Below are positions 1 through 5,600 of a DNA stretch of 5,601 nt, one piece after another (the first letter of the stretch is position 1; the number at the start of each line of letters is the position of its first letter). The notes beneath the pieces are model-generated. The model worked only from the letters and a program-made list of their open reading frames with translations, was not told the origin of the DNA and ran no database searches. The position numbers and the translations under genes are program-made. This DNA is from Colimorpha_A sp045593985 (GTDB lineage: Bacteria; Bacillota; Clostridia; Oscillospirales; CAG-272). The stretch lies in NCBI GenBank assembly GCA_045593985.1, contig JAZNXR010000064.1, forward strand, positions 1 through 5,601. The letters run 5' to 3'.

Positions 1-33
1 CCCCAAAACAGCTCAAAAAATCGCTCATTGCCA

Positions 34-62
34 TTGAAAAAATAATAAATGCTTGATATAAT
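34..62 (+). promoter_or_regulatory. Sigma-A type promoter of the SPFH/zinc-ribbon/TPM operon
   Basis: A -35 box TTGAAA (34-39) and a -10 box TATAAT (57-62) are separated by exactly 17 bp, with an extended -10 TG at 54-55. Transcription should start near 69, giving a leader of about 40 nt. The leader begins with a small perfect inverted repeat (CGGT-AA-ACCG, 71-80), too short to call an operator. No sigma-W-like promoter, the type that drives the B. subtilis pspA-ydjGHI operon, was recognised, so expression looks housekeeping. Confidence 0.8.
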
Positions 63-108
63 AGAATAAACGGTAAACCGAAATAAAATCCGAAAAGGAG
101 AAAATAAT

Positions 109-1401
109 ATGGGACTTATTAAAGCAGGTATTGGCGCACTCGGCAGCACTCTTGCTGATCAGTGGAAGGAATTCTTCTACTGTGATGCGCTTGAAAGCGA
201 CGTTCTCGTCGTTAAAGGACAAAAAAGAGTAAGCGGTCGCTCCTCAAACACAAAGGGCAGTGATAACGTAATCACAAACGGCTCTGGAATTGCGGTTGCA
301 GACGGTCAGTGTATGATGATCGTTGAGCAGGGCAAGGTCGTCGAGGTTTGCTCCGAGCCCGGCCAGTATACCTATGACTCGTCAAGTGAGCCGAGCATTT
401 TTGCAGGAAATCTTGGCGAAAGCATTCTCGAAACCTTCAGAACAATAGGCAGACGTTTCACCTACGGTGGCGATACGGGCAAGGATCAGAGAGTTTATTA
501 CTTCAATACGAAGGAGCTCTATGACAACAAATTCGGCACACCGAATCCGGTGCCCTTCAGAGTTGTTGACAGCAAGATAGGTCTTGATATCGACGTATCT
601 GTTCGTTGCTCCGGTGTATATTCCTACTGTATTTCAAACCCGCTTCTTTTCTATACGAACGTATGCGGAAACGTAGAGCGCGAATTCAGAAGAGGCGAGC
701 TTGATTCCCAGCTCAAAACCGAATTTATCAGCGCCCTTGCGCCTGCTCTTGGCAGACTTTCAACTCTTGAAATCCGCCCGAATCAGATCATAGCCTACAC
801 GGCAGAGCTTGAAAGAGCGATAAATGAAGCGCTTTCGAGCAAGTGGGCAGAGCTTCGCGGCTTAAAGGTTAAGAGCATTGCCCTTAATCCGATAACAATT
901 CCCGAGGACGAGGAAAGACTTATCCAGGAAGCACAGCGTGCTGCAATTCTTCGTGATCCGACGATGGCAGCTGCAACTCTCGTTAGCGCACAGGCTGAAG
1001 CAATGAAGTCTGCTGCAAGCAACGAGGGCGGCGCAATGAACGGCTTTATCGGTATGGGAATGGCAATGAATGCAGCCGGAAATAACGCAGGCAACCTCTA
1101 TGCAATGGGACAGCAGGCGCCTGCCGCTCCCGCTGCCGCAAAGACATGGAAATGCTCTTGCGGACATGAAAACGGCGGAAACTTCTGCGAAAACTGTGGC
1201 GCAAAGAAGCCCGAAAGCGGCTGGAAATGCTCCTGCGGAAGCGTAAATAACGGCAATTTCTGCTCAAATTGCGGCGCAAAGAAGCCGTCTGATGCCTCCT
1301 ATCGCTGTAACAAATGCGGCTGGGAGCCGGAGGATAAATCCAATCCGCCCAAGTTCTGCCCGCAGTGCGGCGATCCCTTTAACGCTTCCGATATGATCTG
1401 A
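109..1401 (+). CDS. SPFH/band-7 domain protein with three C-terminal zinc ribbons (YdjI-like, 'virion core protein' family)
   Basis: The 430-residue protein has no signal peptide or evident transmembrane segment, so it is probably cytosolic and membrane-associated. Residues about 20-290 match the YdjI-type SPFH family: an N-terminal stretch reading WKEFFYCD, a beta-rich core with IVEQGKVVEV and EPGQYTYD, and a helical part ending in the ITIPEDEERLIQEAQR region. A linker rich in Ala, Gly and Met (about 290-345) follows. The end carries three zinc ribbons: C349/C351/C360/C363, C374/C376/C385/C388 and C400/C403/C417/C420. The first two are near-identical tandem copies. SPFH proteins form membrane scaffolds; B. 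subtilis YdjI is encoded with the PspA partners YdjG and YdjH. The ATG is preceded by AAGGAG (95-100) with 8-nt spacing. It is first in a three-gene operon. Family assignment is strong; the function in membrane stress is inferred from homologous context. Automated annotation often calls this family 'virion core protein', which should not be read as viral origin. Confidence 0.9.
   Translation: MGLIKAGIGALGSTLADQWKEFFYCDALESDVLVVKGQKRVSGRSSNTKGSDNVITNGSGIAVADGQCMMIVEQGKVVEVCSEPGQYTYDSSSEPSIFAGNLGESILETFRTIGRRFTYGGDTGKDQRVYYFNTKELYDNKFGTPNPVPFRVVDSKIGLDIDVSVRCSGVYSYCISNPLLFYTNVCGNVEREFRRGELDSQLKTEFISALAPALGRLSTLEIRPNQIIAYTAELERAINEALSSKWAELRGLKVKSIALNPITIPEDEERLIQEAQRAAILRDPTMAAATLVSAQAEAMKSAASNEGGAMNGFIGMGMAMNAAGNNAGNLYAMGQQAPAAPAAAKTWKCSCGHENGGNFCENCGAKKPESGWKCSCGSVNNGNFCSNCGAKKPSDASYRCNKCGWEPEDKSNPPKFCPQCGDPFNASDMI
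1147..1287 (+). repeat. Tandem intragenic duplication encoding two zinc ribbons
   Basis: Two copies, 1147-1212 and 1222-1287, encode residues 347-368 and 372-393, in the pattern W-K-C-S-C-G, x4, G/N-N-F-C, x-N-C-G-A-K-K-P. The copies start 75 bp apart and remain recognisably similar at the DNA level, both opening with tggaaatgctc and sharing ggcgcaaagaagcc. This shows in-frame duplication of one ribbon module. A third, more divergent ribbon (residues 400-420) follows and has the usual CxxC pair. Confidence 0.85.
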
Positions 1402-1409
1402 TCAATAAC

Positions 1410-1480
1410 GCCTCTCTCTTTGGGAGAGGTGTCGCTCGGTAGGTTGCACAAAGCGCAAACTACTTGTGACAGGAGAGGGC
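1410..1480 (+). repeat. Folded palindromic intergenic element (probable short interspersed repeat)
   Basis: Three pieces of dyad symmetry sit side by side. A hairpin of CCTCTC (1411-1416) with GAGAGG (1424-1429) extends inward to a 3-nt loop. A second hairpin has an outer TGTC/GACA stem (1430-1433 with 1468-1471) and an inner 9-position stem with one mismatch (1439-1447 with 1455-1463). A tail repeating the GAGAGG motif (1473-1478) could pair with 1411-1416 instead. The layout resembles short palindromic repeats scattered through many Clostridia genomes; that family match is from memory and unverified. It lies between the first and second genes of the operon. No U-run follows, so it does not look like an intrinsic terminator. 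Confidence 0.6.
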
Positions 1481-1499
1481 TGTTCATATTGGCGAACAG
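1480..1499 (+). other. Small hairpin upstream of the second gene
   Basis: CTGTTC (1480-1485) pairs perfectly with GAACAG (1494-1499) around an 8-nt loop. It directly abuts the larger folded element and lies 34 bp before the GTG start of the next gene. There is no T-run after it, so termination is unlikely; it may affect mRNA stability or be incidental. Confidence 0.45.
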
Positions 1500-1533
1500 A
1501 CTTAACTTACGAATGTATAATCTGGAGTAACAA

Positions 1534-2616
1534 GTGGAAAACGAAATTCTTGAGCACAAATGTCCGTCATGCGGCGGCAAATTGGAGTTCAACACAAAAG
1601 GGCAGAATCTGAAATGCCCATACTGTGATACCGAATTTGATATCGACAGTATAAAAGAACTCGAGAATTCAAGCCTTGACGACAAGGAAGACGAGTTCGA
1701 CTGGGAAAGCGAAAGCTCAAACGAGTGGAGCGAAGACGAAGGAATGTCGGTTTATTCCTGTCAGTCATGCGGTGGTGAAATAGTTTGTGAGCAAACGGCA
1801 GCGGCATCCTTCTGCCCCTACTGCGGAAATCCCGTTGTGTTCACCCGAAACCTGAGCGGCGAGCTCAGGCCCGACCTCGTTATCCCCTTCAAGCTTGATA
1901 AGGAAGCGGCAAAAGCAGGCTTCCATAAACACCTTAGCGGCAAAAAACTGCTTCCCAAGGTATTCAAGGACGAAACTCGAATTGACGAAATCAGAGGTGT
2001 ATACGTCCCCTTCTGGCTGTTTGATACAGATGCAGATGCGGCTATCCGCTATCGGGCAACACGCACTCACTTCTGGAGTGACAGTAATTATAACTATACA
2101 AGAACAATGCACTATGCTTTGATCCGAGAGGGAAGTCTCTCCTTCGATAACGTGCCGGTAGACGGCTCGTTGAAGCTTGACGATACCTTGATGGAATCGA
2201 TCGAGCCGTATGATTTTTCCGAGGCGGTAGACTTCAAAACTGCGTATCTTTCAGGATTTCTTGCCGATAAATACGACGTTGACGCATCTCAAAGCCGAAG
2301 CCGTGCAAACGAGCGAATTAAAAGAAGCACGGAGGATGCATTCAGATCTACGACCGTAGGCTATGCAACAGTCGTTCCCGAGCGCTCGTATGTCAAAACA
2401 AACTCGGGTAGAATTCGATATGCGCTTCTTCCCGTTTGGCTTATGACGACAAGCTGGAAGGACAAAAGATACACCTTCGCAATGAACGGTCAAACAGGCA
2501 AATTCGTCGGAGATCTTCCGATGGATATGAAGGCATTTTTCCGTTATCTCGGGCTGTGGTTTGGCGGAATAACCGCCGCCGCAATGGCGCTTTTGTACCT
2601 TATTCACTTGATGTAA
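1534..2616 (+). CDS. Tail-anchored protein with two N-terminal zinc ribbons (YdjG-like)
   Basis: The 360-residue protein starts at GTG; GGAG (1524-1527) lies 6 nt upstream, and the next in-frame ATG (residue 71) would remove the first ribbon. Zinc ribbon 1 uses C10/C13/C28/C31 and ribbon 2 uses C76/C79/C94/C97. Between them residues 42-69 hold 14 Asp/Glu. A mixed alpha/beta region (about 105-330) contains the family-like stretches PDLVIPFKLDKEAA, RGVYVPFWLFD and LLPVWLMTTSW. A single hydrophobic helix at about 338-359 ends the protein, predicting a cytosolic body with a C-terminal anchor. This is the layout of B. subtilis YdjG, which with YdjH recruits PspA to the membrane. Such proteins are often mislabelled PriA helicase or TFIIB-like because of the ribbons, but no helicase motif is visible. 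The zinc ribbons probably mediate protein contacts. The following gene starts 13 bp after the stop. Family-level call is good; function is inferred. Confidence 0.85.
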   Translation: MENEILEHKCPSCGGKLEFNTKGQNLKCPYCDTEFDIDSIKELENSSLDDKEDEFDWESESSNEWSEDEGMSVYSCQSCGGEIVCEQTAAASFCPYCGNPVVFTRNLSGELRPDLVIPFKLDKEAAKAGFHKHLSGKKLLPKVFKDETRIDEIRGVYVPFWLFDTDADAAIRYRATRTHFWSDSNYNYTRTMHYALIREGSLSFDNVPVDGSLKLDDTLMESIEPYDFSEAVDFKTAYLSGFLADKYDVDASQSRSRANERIKRSTEDAFRSTTVGYATVVPERSYVKTNSGRIRYALLPVWLMTTSWKDKRYTFAMNGQTGKFVGDLPMDMKAFFRYLGLWFGGITAAAMALLYLIHLM

Positions 2617-2623
2617 GGCGGTG
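2615..2623 (+). promoter_or_regulatory. Ribosome binding site that fixes the TPM gene start
   Basis: AAGGCGGTG overlaps the TAA stop of the upstream gene and sits 6 nt before ATG at 2630. An in-frame GTG at 2621 lies inside this site and so is an unlikely start. Starting at 2630 gives an MKKT signal-peptide beginning. A similar GAGGCGG site precedes the - strand gene at 4270. Confidence 0.75.
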
Positions 2624-2629
2624 ACGGAT

Positions 2630-3373
2630 ATGAAGAAAACATTAGCTATAACCGCCATAGTGATCGCTCTGGCACTTATCTTGCCCTTTGCGACCTTCGC
2701 TTCTCCCGATATTGGGGAATATCCCGTCGTTGACAATGCTGATATCTTGACTGAAAATGAAGAAAATCAGCTTGTAAATAAGCTGATCGGACTCGTAAAA
2801 GAGCATAAAATGCACTTTGTTATCGTGACTGAAGCAACGATAGGAAGTAAAACGCCATATTCCTATGCCGACGCATATTATCATGATAATTCACTCGGCT
2901 ACGGCGAGAAAAAGAGCGGTATACTGCTCCTTCTCGTTATGGACGAAAGGGATTATTACATATATACCTACGGCGAGGCAGAGGACAAATTCGGTGACAG
3001 CGAGCTAACCGATCTTGAGAACGCCATGCTTCCTTATTTTGGCGAAAATCAGTATTACGACGGATTTATGGCGTATGCCGATGCCTGCGATAAGGCGCTT
3101 TCCTTTGATGTTCTTGCGAGCCTGTTGATAGCGGTAGTCATAGGTGCGGTAATCTCTCTTATAATCGTATTCTCTATGAAAAGCAAGCTAAAGAGTGTGC
3201 GCCCACAGCGTGCCGCATCAAATTACGTTCGTAACGGCAGCTTTAACGTAACGAAGCAGCTCGACCTCTACCTGTATAGCACGGTAACGAAAACAAGGCG
3301 TGCAGATACAAATTCAGGCAGCCGAAGCTCGGGAGGAGGCTCCCGAGGCGGCGGACGCGGAGGAAAATTCTAA
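2630..3373 (+). CDS. TPM-domain membrane protein (YgcG/YdjH-like)
   Basis: The 247-residue protein has a signal peptide at residues 1-24 (MKKT start, long hydrophobic core, probable cleavage after TFA). The TPM domain (PF04536-type) spans about 31-155 and opens with the family signature V-V-D-N-A-D-I-L-T; further family-like stretches are FVIVTEA, YGEKKSGILLLLVMDERDYYIYTYG and YYDGFMAYADAC. One transmembrane helix follows at about 161-182. The cytosolic tail (184-247) has 14 Lys/Arg against 2 Asp and ends in the Gly-rich SGGGSRGGGRGGKF typical of Firmicutes members. The TPM domain is therefore outside the membrane and the tail inside. TPM proteins include TLP18.3/Psb32 and MOLO-1; B. subtilis YdjH is a TPM protein that works with YdjG to anchor PspA. 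The gene is last in its operon, 13 bp after the zinc-ribbon gene. A phosphatase activity is claimed for some plant members but cannot be inferred here. Confidence 0.88.
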   Translation: MKKTLAITAIVIALALILPFATFASPDIGEYPVVDNADILTENEENQLVNKLIGLVKEHKMHFVIVTEATIGSKTPYSYADAYYHDNSLGYGEKKSGILLLLVMDERDYYIYTYGEAEDKFGDSELTDLENAMLPYFGENQYYDGFMAYADACDKALSFDVLASLLIAVVIGAVISLIIVFSMKSKLKSVRPQRAASNYVRNGSFNVTKQLDLYLYSTVTKTRRADTNSGSRSSGGGSRGGGRGGKF

Positions 3374-3378
3374 AATTA

Positions 3379-3424
3379 AAACCGCATAAGCGTTTCGCTT
3401 ATGCGGTTTAATTATTTCTTTTTA
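3379..3424 (+). terminator. Intrinsic terminator, likely bidirectional
   Basis: A perfect 14-bp stem (3379-3392 with 3396-3409, AAACCGCATAAGCG on the left arm) closes a 3-nt TTT loop and is followed by a T-rich stretch to about 3424. It begins 5 bp after the TPM stop codon. On the opposite strand the flank left of the stem is also T-rich (3365-3378 read in reverse), and the convergent MmcQ-like gene ends at 3412, so the same hairpin can stop both transcripts. The + strand T-run overlaps the last lysine codons of that convergent gene. Confidence 0.9.
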
Positions 3425-3780
3425 TCGATTATCTCATAGCTCATATCGAGTATAAAGAAAAGCTGTTCAAGATCAACTCTGCCGTCAAGAGTAACGGTTA
3501 CCCAATTGCTGCTTTTAGTCATGTGATAAGGCGGAAAATATCCGTCACGTGATAAAAACGTCGAAAGCAAAAACGTATCAGCCTTGACGTTTATTACGTC
3601 AATTACGCCTTTATCCTTAAGTCCGAGCTTGCCTGGATGAATATCCATTATAACGCCGTACCATTTGCCGTTACTATGCCGCAGTACTGCATAATTCGGT
3701 GCATTTTCCCAAGGATATTCTGCCTCCGTGCCATAGGTGTCGGCGGCATATTTGAGAAGCTCTTTACGAAAGGAGCTCAT
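3412..3780 (-). CDS. MmcQ/YjbR family protein
   Basis: The 122-residue protein has the usual length for the MmcQ/YjbR (DUF419) family. Characteristic stretches run in order: an N-terminal helix with the YGTEAEYPW entry, AVLRHSNGKWYGVIMDI (about 31-47), LGLKDKGVIDVINVKAD (about 52-68), then GYFPPYHMTKSSNWVTVTLDG (about 80-100) and a final helix LFFILDMSYEIID. The fold resembles a CyaY-like or double-wing DNA-binding domain, so databases call it a DNA-binding protein, but its biochemical role is largely unsettled. No transmembrane segment is present and it is cytosolic. It starts 4 bp after the stop of the upstream membrane-protein gene with only a weak ribosome site, suggesting translational coupling. 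Its 3' end overlaps the T-run of the shared terminator. Confidence 0.88.
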   Translation of the reverse strand: MSSFRKELLKYAADTYGTEAEYPWENAPNYAVLRHSNGKWYGVIMDIHPGKLGLKDKGVIDVINVKADTFLLSTFLSRDGYFPPYHMTKSSNWVTVTLDGRVDLEQLFFILDMSYEIIDKKK

Positions 3781-3784
3781 TTTA

Positions 3785-4270
3785 TTAACGCCGTCTGTTC
3801 TTGGGCTTGTCCGAGGAGAAAAGCCTGAATGCGTAGCTCAAATATCCAAAGAGCCCGAAAAGCAGGGAAAGACCAAGGTAAATAAACATTTGGGGATGAT
3901 CTGCAAGAACATCAAAGCTGTGCGGCAAAAACTCGCCCAAGGAGGTCAATTTTTGCTGGCTTTCGGGGAGCTTGCTTGCCTCAATATTGTATTGATTAAC
4001 AGTAGCAATGCAGAAACAGAAATACCACGAAAGGATAATAATAACAGTAGCAATAACGAGGGAAATTATAATACCCTTTTTGCTTTCCTTTTTAGCGAAG
4101 ATCACATATCCGTGCAGAGCGCAAAAGACGCTGATAAATCCGCCAATTGATTCGTTCAGCTTCATAGCGTTCAAAAGAAAATAAACTGCCGCGCCGATGA
4201 GTGAGAAAAGAAATGCACCCAAAACACCGAGCCATACGTTTTCCTTTTCTTGATAATGAGTATTTTCCAT
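3785..4270 (-). CDS. Four-helix membrane protein of unknown function
   Basis: I do not recognise this 161-residue protein. Hydrophobic segments lie at about 12-33, 42-58, 66-91 and 128-148, giving four probable transmembrane helices. A short polar N-terminus precedes them, a Lys-rich connector (KKESKK, 60-65) lies between helices 2 and 3, a roughly 35-residue polar loop (92-127) between helices 3 and 4, and the tail is basic (KPKNRRR). The positive-inside rule places the 60-65 connector and the C-terminus in the cytosol, with the 92-127 loop outside. The ATG is preceded by GAGGCGG (4282-4276) with 5-nt spacing and by its own strong promoter. It is followed after 4 bp by the MmcQ/YjbR-like gene, so the two are likely co-transcribed. 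There is no visible catalytic motif; a small generic membrane protein or a lineage-specific family are both possible. Confidence 0.75.
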   Translation of the reverse strand: MENTHYQEKENVWLGVLGAFLFSLIGAAVYFLLNAMKLNESIGGFISVFCALHGYVIFAKKESKKGIIISLVIATVIIILSWYFCFCIATVNQYNIEASKLPESQQKLTSLGEFLPHSFDVLADHPQMFIYLGLSLLFGLFGYLSYAFRLFSSDKPKNRRR

Positions 4271-4299
4271 AATAACCGCCTCAAAAATAATCTGACATA

Positions 4300-4328
4300 A
4301 TTATAATACAAATGTAAATAAAAGTCAA
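4300..4328 (-). promoter_or_regulatory. Sigma-A type promoter of the membrane protein/MmcQ-like pair
   Basis: On the - strand TTGACT (4328-4323) and TATAAT (4305-4300) are separated by 17 bp, one base short of full consensus. Transcription would begin near 4293, giving a leader of about 22 nt before the ATG at 4270. The promoter sits in the 73-bp gap after the acyltransferase gene, where no terminator hairpin is seen, so read-through from upstream may add to expression. Confidence 0.85.
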
Positions 4329-4343
4329 TAACACAAAGAATTG

Positions 4344-5372
4344 TCAAGCTGCGCTTTTGTTCTTAAACAGATGTTTTATGAGCTTGGAAAGCAGAAATAC
4401 GGTTTCATATATCGCGAAAGAAATTAAAAATACAACTGCACTTTTCAGCATCAGGCTTGAATAGGTTATAAAGCGTGAAAGGACGCAGGCTACCGCCATA
4501 TGCAGAATATAGATGTAAAAGGGCGCCGATTTTCCAATAAAGTTATAGAAAAATTTGCAGTCCGCCTTTTTGATACCCAAGAAAAATTGCAGGAAGAACA
4601 TAGCAGACAGAATACCCGAAATATACATCTCCATAGCGGAATTGGGCCTTGCAATGAGCCTGTGTTCGGGAATCTGCAGAAGAAAAAGCACCACCGCAAG
4701 CGCTAAATAAATGTATTTGTAAAAGCTCTTTTTGTGCCAGTTAAACTGCGCAATCAAATATCCGAGACCAAACGAAGGAATTCCCAAAAACCAAGCGTTT
4801 CTCATATATCGAACGGGAATATCTGTGTGCGGCTGAATTATATACATAAGTCCGCTGAAGAAATAGTAAATAACAAAGCAGAGAGGTACAAGCACCTTAT
4901 ACCATCCGGTTTTATTCAGCTTCACGAGCGCAAAATGCAGAAGCGACAAAACGAACATGGCAATTAAAAACCAAATTTGTGCTCCGACGGTATAATAGGG
5001 GATCGGTGCATTCTGGATGAAAAACTTGAACAGGGGAGAATTGCCCTCATAAAAGACAGTCGTAAAAAACCATCCGACGCTCGTGCCGTCAATCAGGCAG
5101 CAAATGAATTCGAAAACGGTATAGAACAAAATTCCGACAAGCATATAAGTTAAAGAACGGCGAACGAAACCGGACGCCTTTTTGCTTATCCTTCCGGAGT
5201 CGTTGCTGTAAAGAAAATAACCGCTGATCATAAAAAACATAGGAACGGAAAGACGGTACAGCGGGAAAAATGAATAGACCTCCCCCGTAAGATGAATACA
5301 AATGATCATAAACGCAAGGAAGAATCTGAATAAATCCAAATAAACATTTCTGGTGCTGTTATTTTGGGGCAT
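4344..5372 (-). CDS. Acyltransferase family 3 (integral membrane O-acyltransferase)
   Basis: The 342-residue polytopic membrane protein has about ten hydrophobic segments. The N-terminus carries the acyltransferase-3 signature: YLDLFRFFLAFMIICIH, with D13, R16 and the candidate catalytic H27, followed by RLSVPMFFMISGYFLY (about 40-54). The family moves acyl groups, usually acetyl from acetyl-CoA, across the membrane onto sugars of cell-envelope polysaccharides or exported glycans. The length is that of the bare membrane domain; there is no C-terminal SGNH/GDSL domain as in OatA, so it may act alone or with a partner encoded elsewhere. The ATG is preceded by AAAGGAG (5384-5378) with 5-nt spacing. 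The gene has its own promoter immediately after the tRNA terminator. No sugar-synthesis genes flank it, so the acceptor cannot be deduced. Confidence 0.88.
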   Translation of the reverse strand: MPQNNSTRNVYLDLFRFFLAFMIICIHLTGEVYSFFPLYRLSVPMFFMISGYFLYSNDSGRISKKASGFVRRSLTYMLVGILFYTVFEFICCLIDGTSVGWFFTTVFYEGNSPLFKFFIQNAPIPYYTVGAQIWFLIAMFVLSLLHFALVKLNKTGWYKVLVPLCFVIYYFFSGLMYIIQPHTDIPVRYMRNAWFLGIPSFGLGYLIAQFNWHKKSFYKYIYLALAVVLFLLQIPEHRLIARPNSAMEMYISGILSAMFFLQFFLGIKKADCKFFYNFIGKSAPFYIYILHMAVACVLSRFITYSSLMLKSAVVFLISFAIYETVFLLSKLIKHLFKNKSAA

Positions 5373-5405
5373 AATGACTCCTTTAAAAGACTATTTACTC
5401 TACGT

Positions 5406-5433
5406 ATTATATCACACTTTTTAAAAAAATCAA
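5406..5433 (-). promoter_or_regulatory. Promoter of the acyltransferase gene
   Basis: On the - strand TTGATT (5433-5428) and a perfect TATAAT (5411-5406) are separated by 16 bp. Transcription would start near 5399, giving a leader of roughly 27 nt that includes the AAAGGAG ribosome site. The -35 box lies only about 16 bp beyond the tRNA terminator, so the acyltransferase is separately transcribed. Confidence 0.75.
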
Positions 5434-5442
5434 CGGTGAAGA

Positions 5443-5483
5443 TAAAGCAAAAAAAGAACGAAGCTGAAGCTTCGTTCTTTTTT
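5443..5483 (-). terminator. Intrinsic terminator of tRNA-Thr
   Basis: On the - strand a stem of about 14-15 bp (5483-5469 with 5464-5450, core AGAACGAAGC) closes a TTCA tetraloop and runs into a T-tract. The 5' arm begins right at the CCA end of the tRNA, so the hairpin abuts the mature RNA without a spacer. Confidence 0.9.
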
Positions 5484-5558
5484 GGAGCTGCTAATCAGAG
5501 TCGAACTGATGACCTCATCCTTACCAAGGATGTGCTCTACCAACTGAGCCATAGCAGC
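5483..5558 (-). tRNA. tRNA-Thr (anticodon GGT)
   Basis: All 76 nt fold into a complete cloverleaf. The acceptor stem GCTGCTA/TAGCAGC pairs perfectly, the D stem is GCTC/GAGC with GTTGGTA in the loop, the anticodon stem is CATCC/GGATG with loop TTGGTAA, the variable loop is AGGTC, and the T stem is ATCAG/CTGAT with loop TTCGACT. The anticodon GGT at 5525-5523 reads ACC and ACU threonine codons. The gene encodes its CCA end (5485-5483), and the discriminator base is T (5486), seen in Firmicutes tRNA-Thr. It is a stand-alone transcription unit with its own promoter and terminator. Confidence 0.97.
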
Positions 5559-5571
5559 GTCAACGGTTGAT

Positions 5572-5600
5572 ATTATAGCAGATTAAAAGCATTTTGTCAA
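5572..5600 (-). promoter_or_regulatory. Full-consensus promoter of tRNA-Thr
   Basis: On the - strand TTGACA (5600-5595) and TATAAT (5577-5572) are separated by 17 bp, a perfect sigma-A consensus as expected for a stable RNA gene. The predicted start near 5565 lies about 7 nt before the tRNA 5' end. Confidence 0.92.

Noticed and set aside
71..80. CGGT-AA-ACCG inverted repeat as an operator
   Set aside because: Four-base arms are too short to distinguish from chance, and no second copy or cognate regulator is present.
109..1401. Viral origin of the SPFH gene
   Set aside because: The 'virion core protein' label is a historical family name. The gene sits in an ordinary bacterial operon with matching partners and no phage genes.
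1516..1521. TATAAT just before the second gene, as an internal promoter
   Set aside because: The nearest -35-like hexamer (TTGGCG, 1489-1494) is 21 bp away, there is no proper TGn extension, and a transcript would start inside the ribosome site, leaving no leader.
1534..2616. PriA helicase or TFIIB-like identity for the second gene
   Set aside because: Only the zinc-ribbon cysteines resemble those proteins. There are no Walker or helicase motifs, and a C-terminal membrane helix is present.
2621..2629. GTG at 2621 as the start of the TPM gene
   Set aside because: It lies within the ribosome binding site, whereas ATG at 2630 has correct spacing and begins a classical signal peptide.
3637..4150. 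Overlapping + strand reading frames (3637-3828 and 3737-4150)
   Set aside because: They run antisense to the MmcQ-like and membrane-protein genes, have no recognisable domain or convincing ribosome site, and their composition reflects the opposite-strand codons.
5483..5558. tRNA-Thr as an occupied integration site
   Set aside because: No repeat of the tRNA 3' end, integrase or phage gene is visible in the window.
5364..5570. A + strand reading frame across the tRNA region
   Set aside because: It runs antisense through the acyltransferase start, two promoters, a terminator and the tRNA, so it is a chance open frame.
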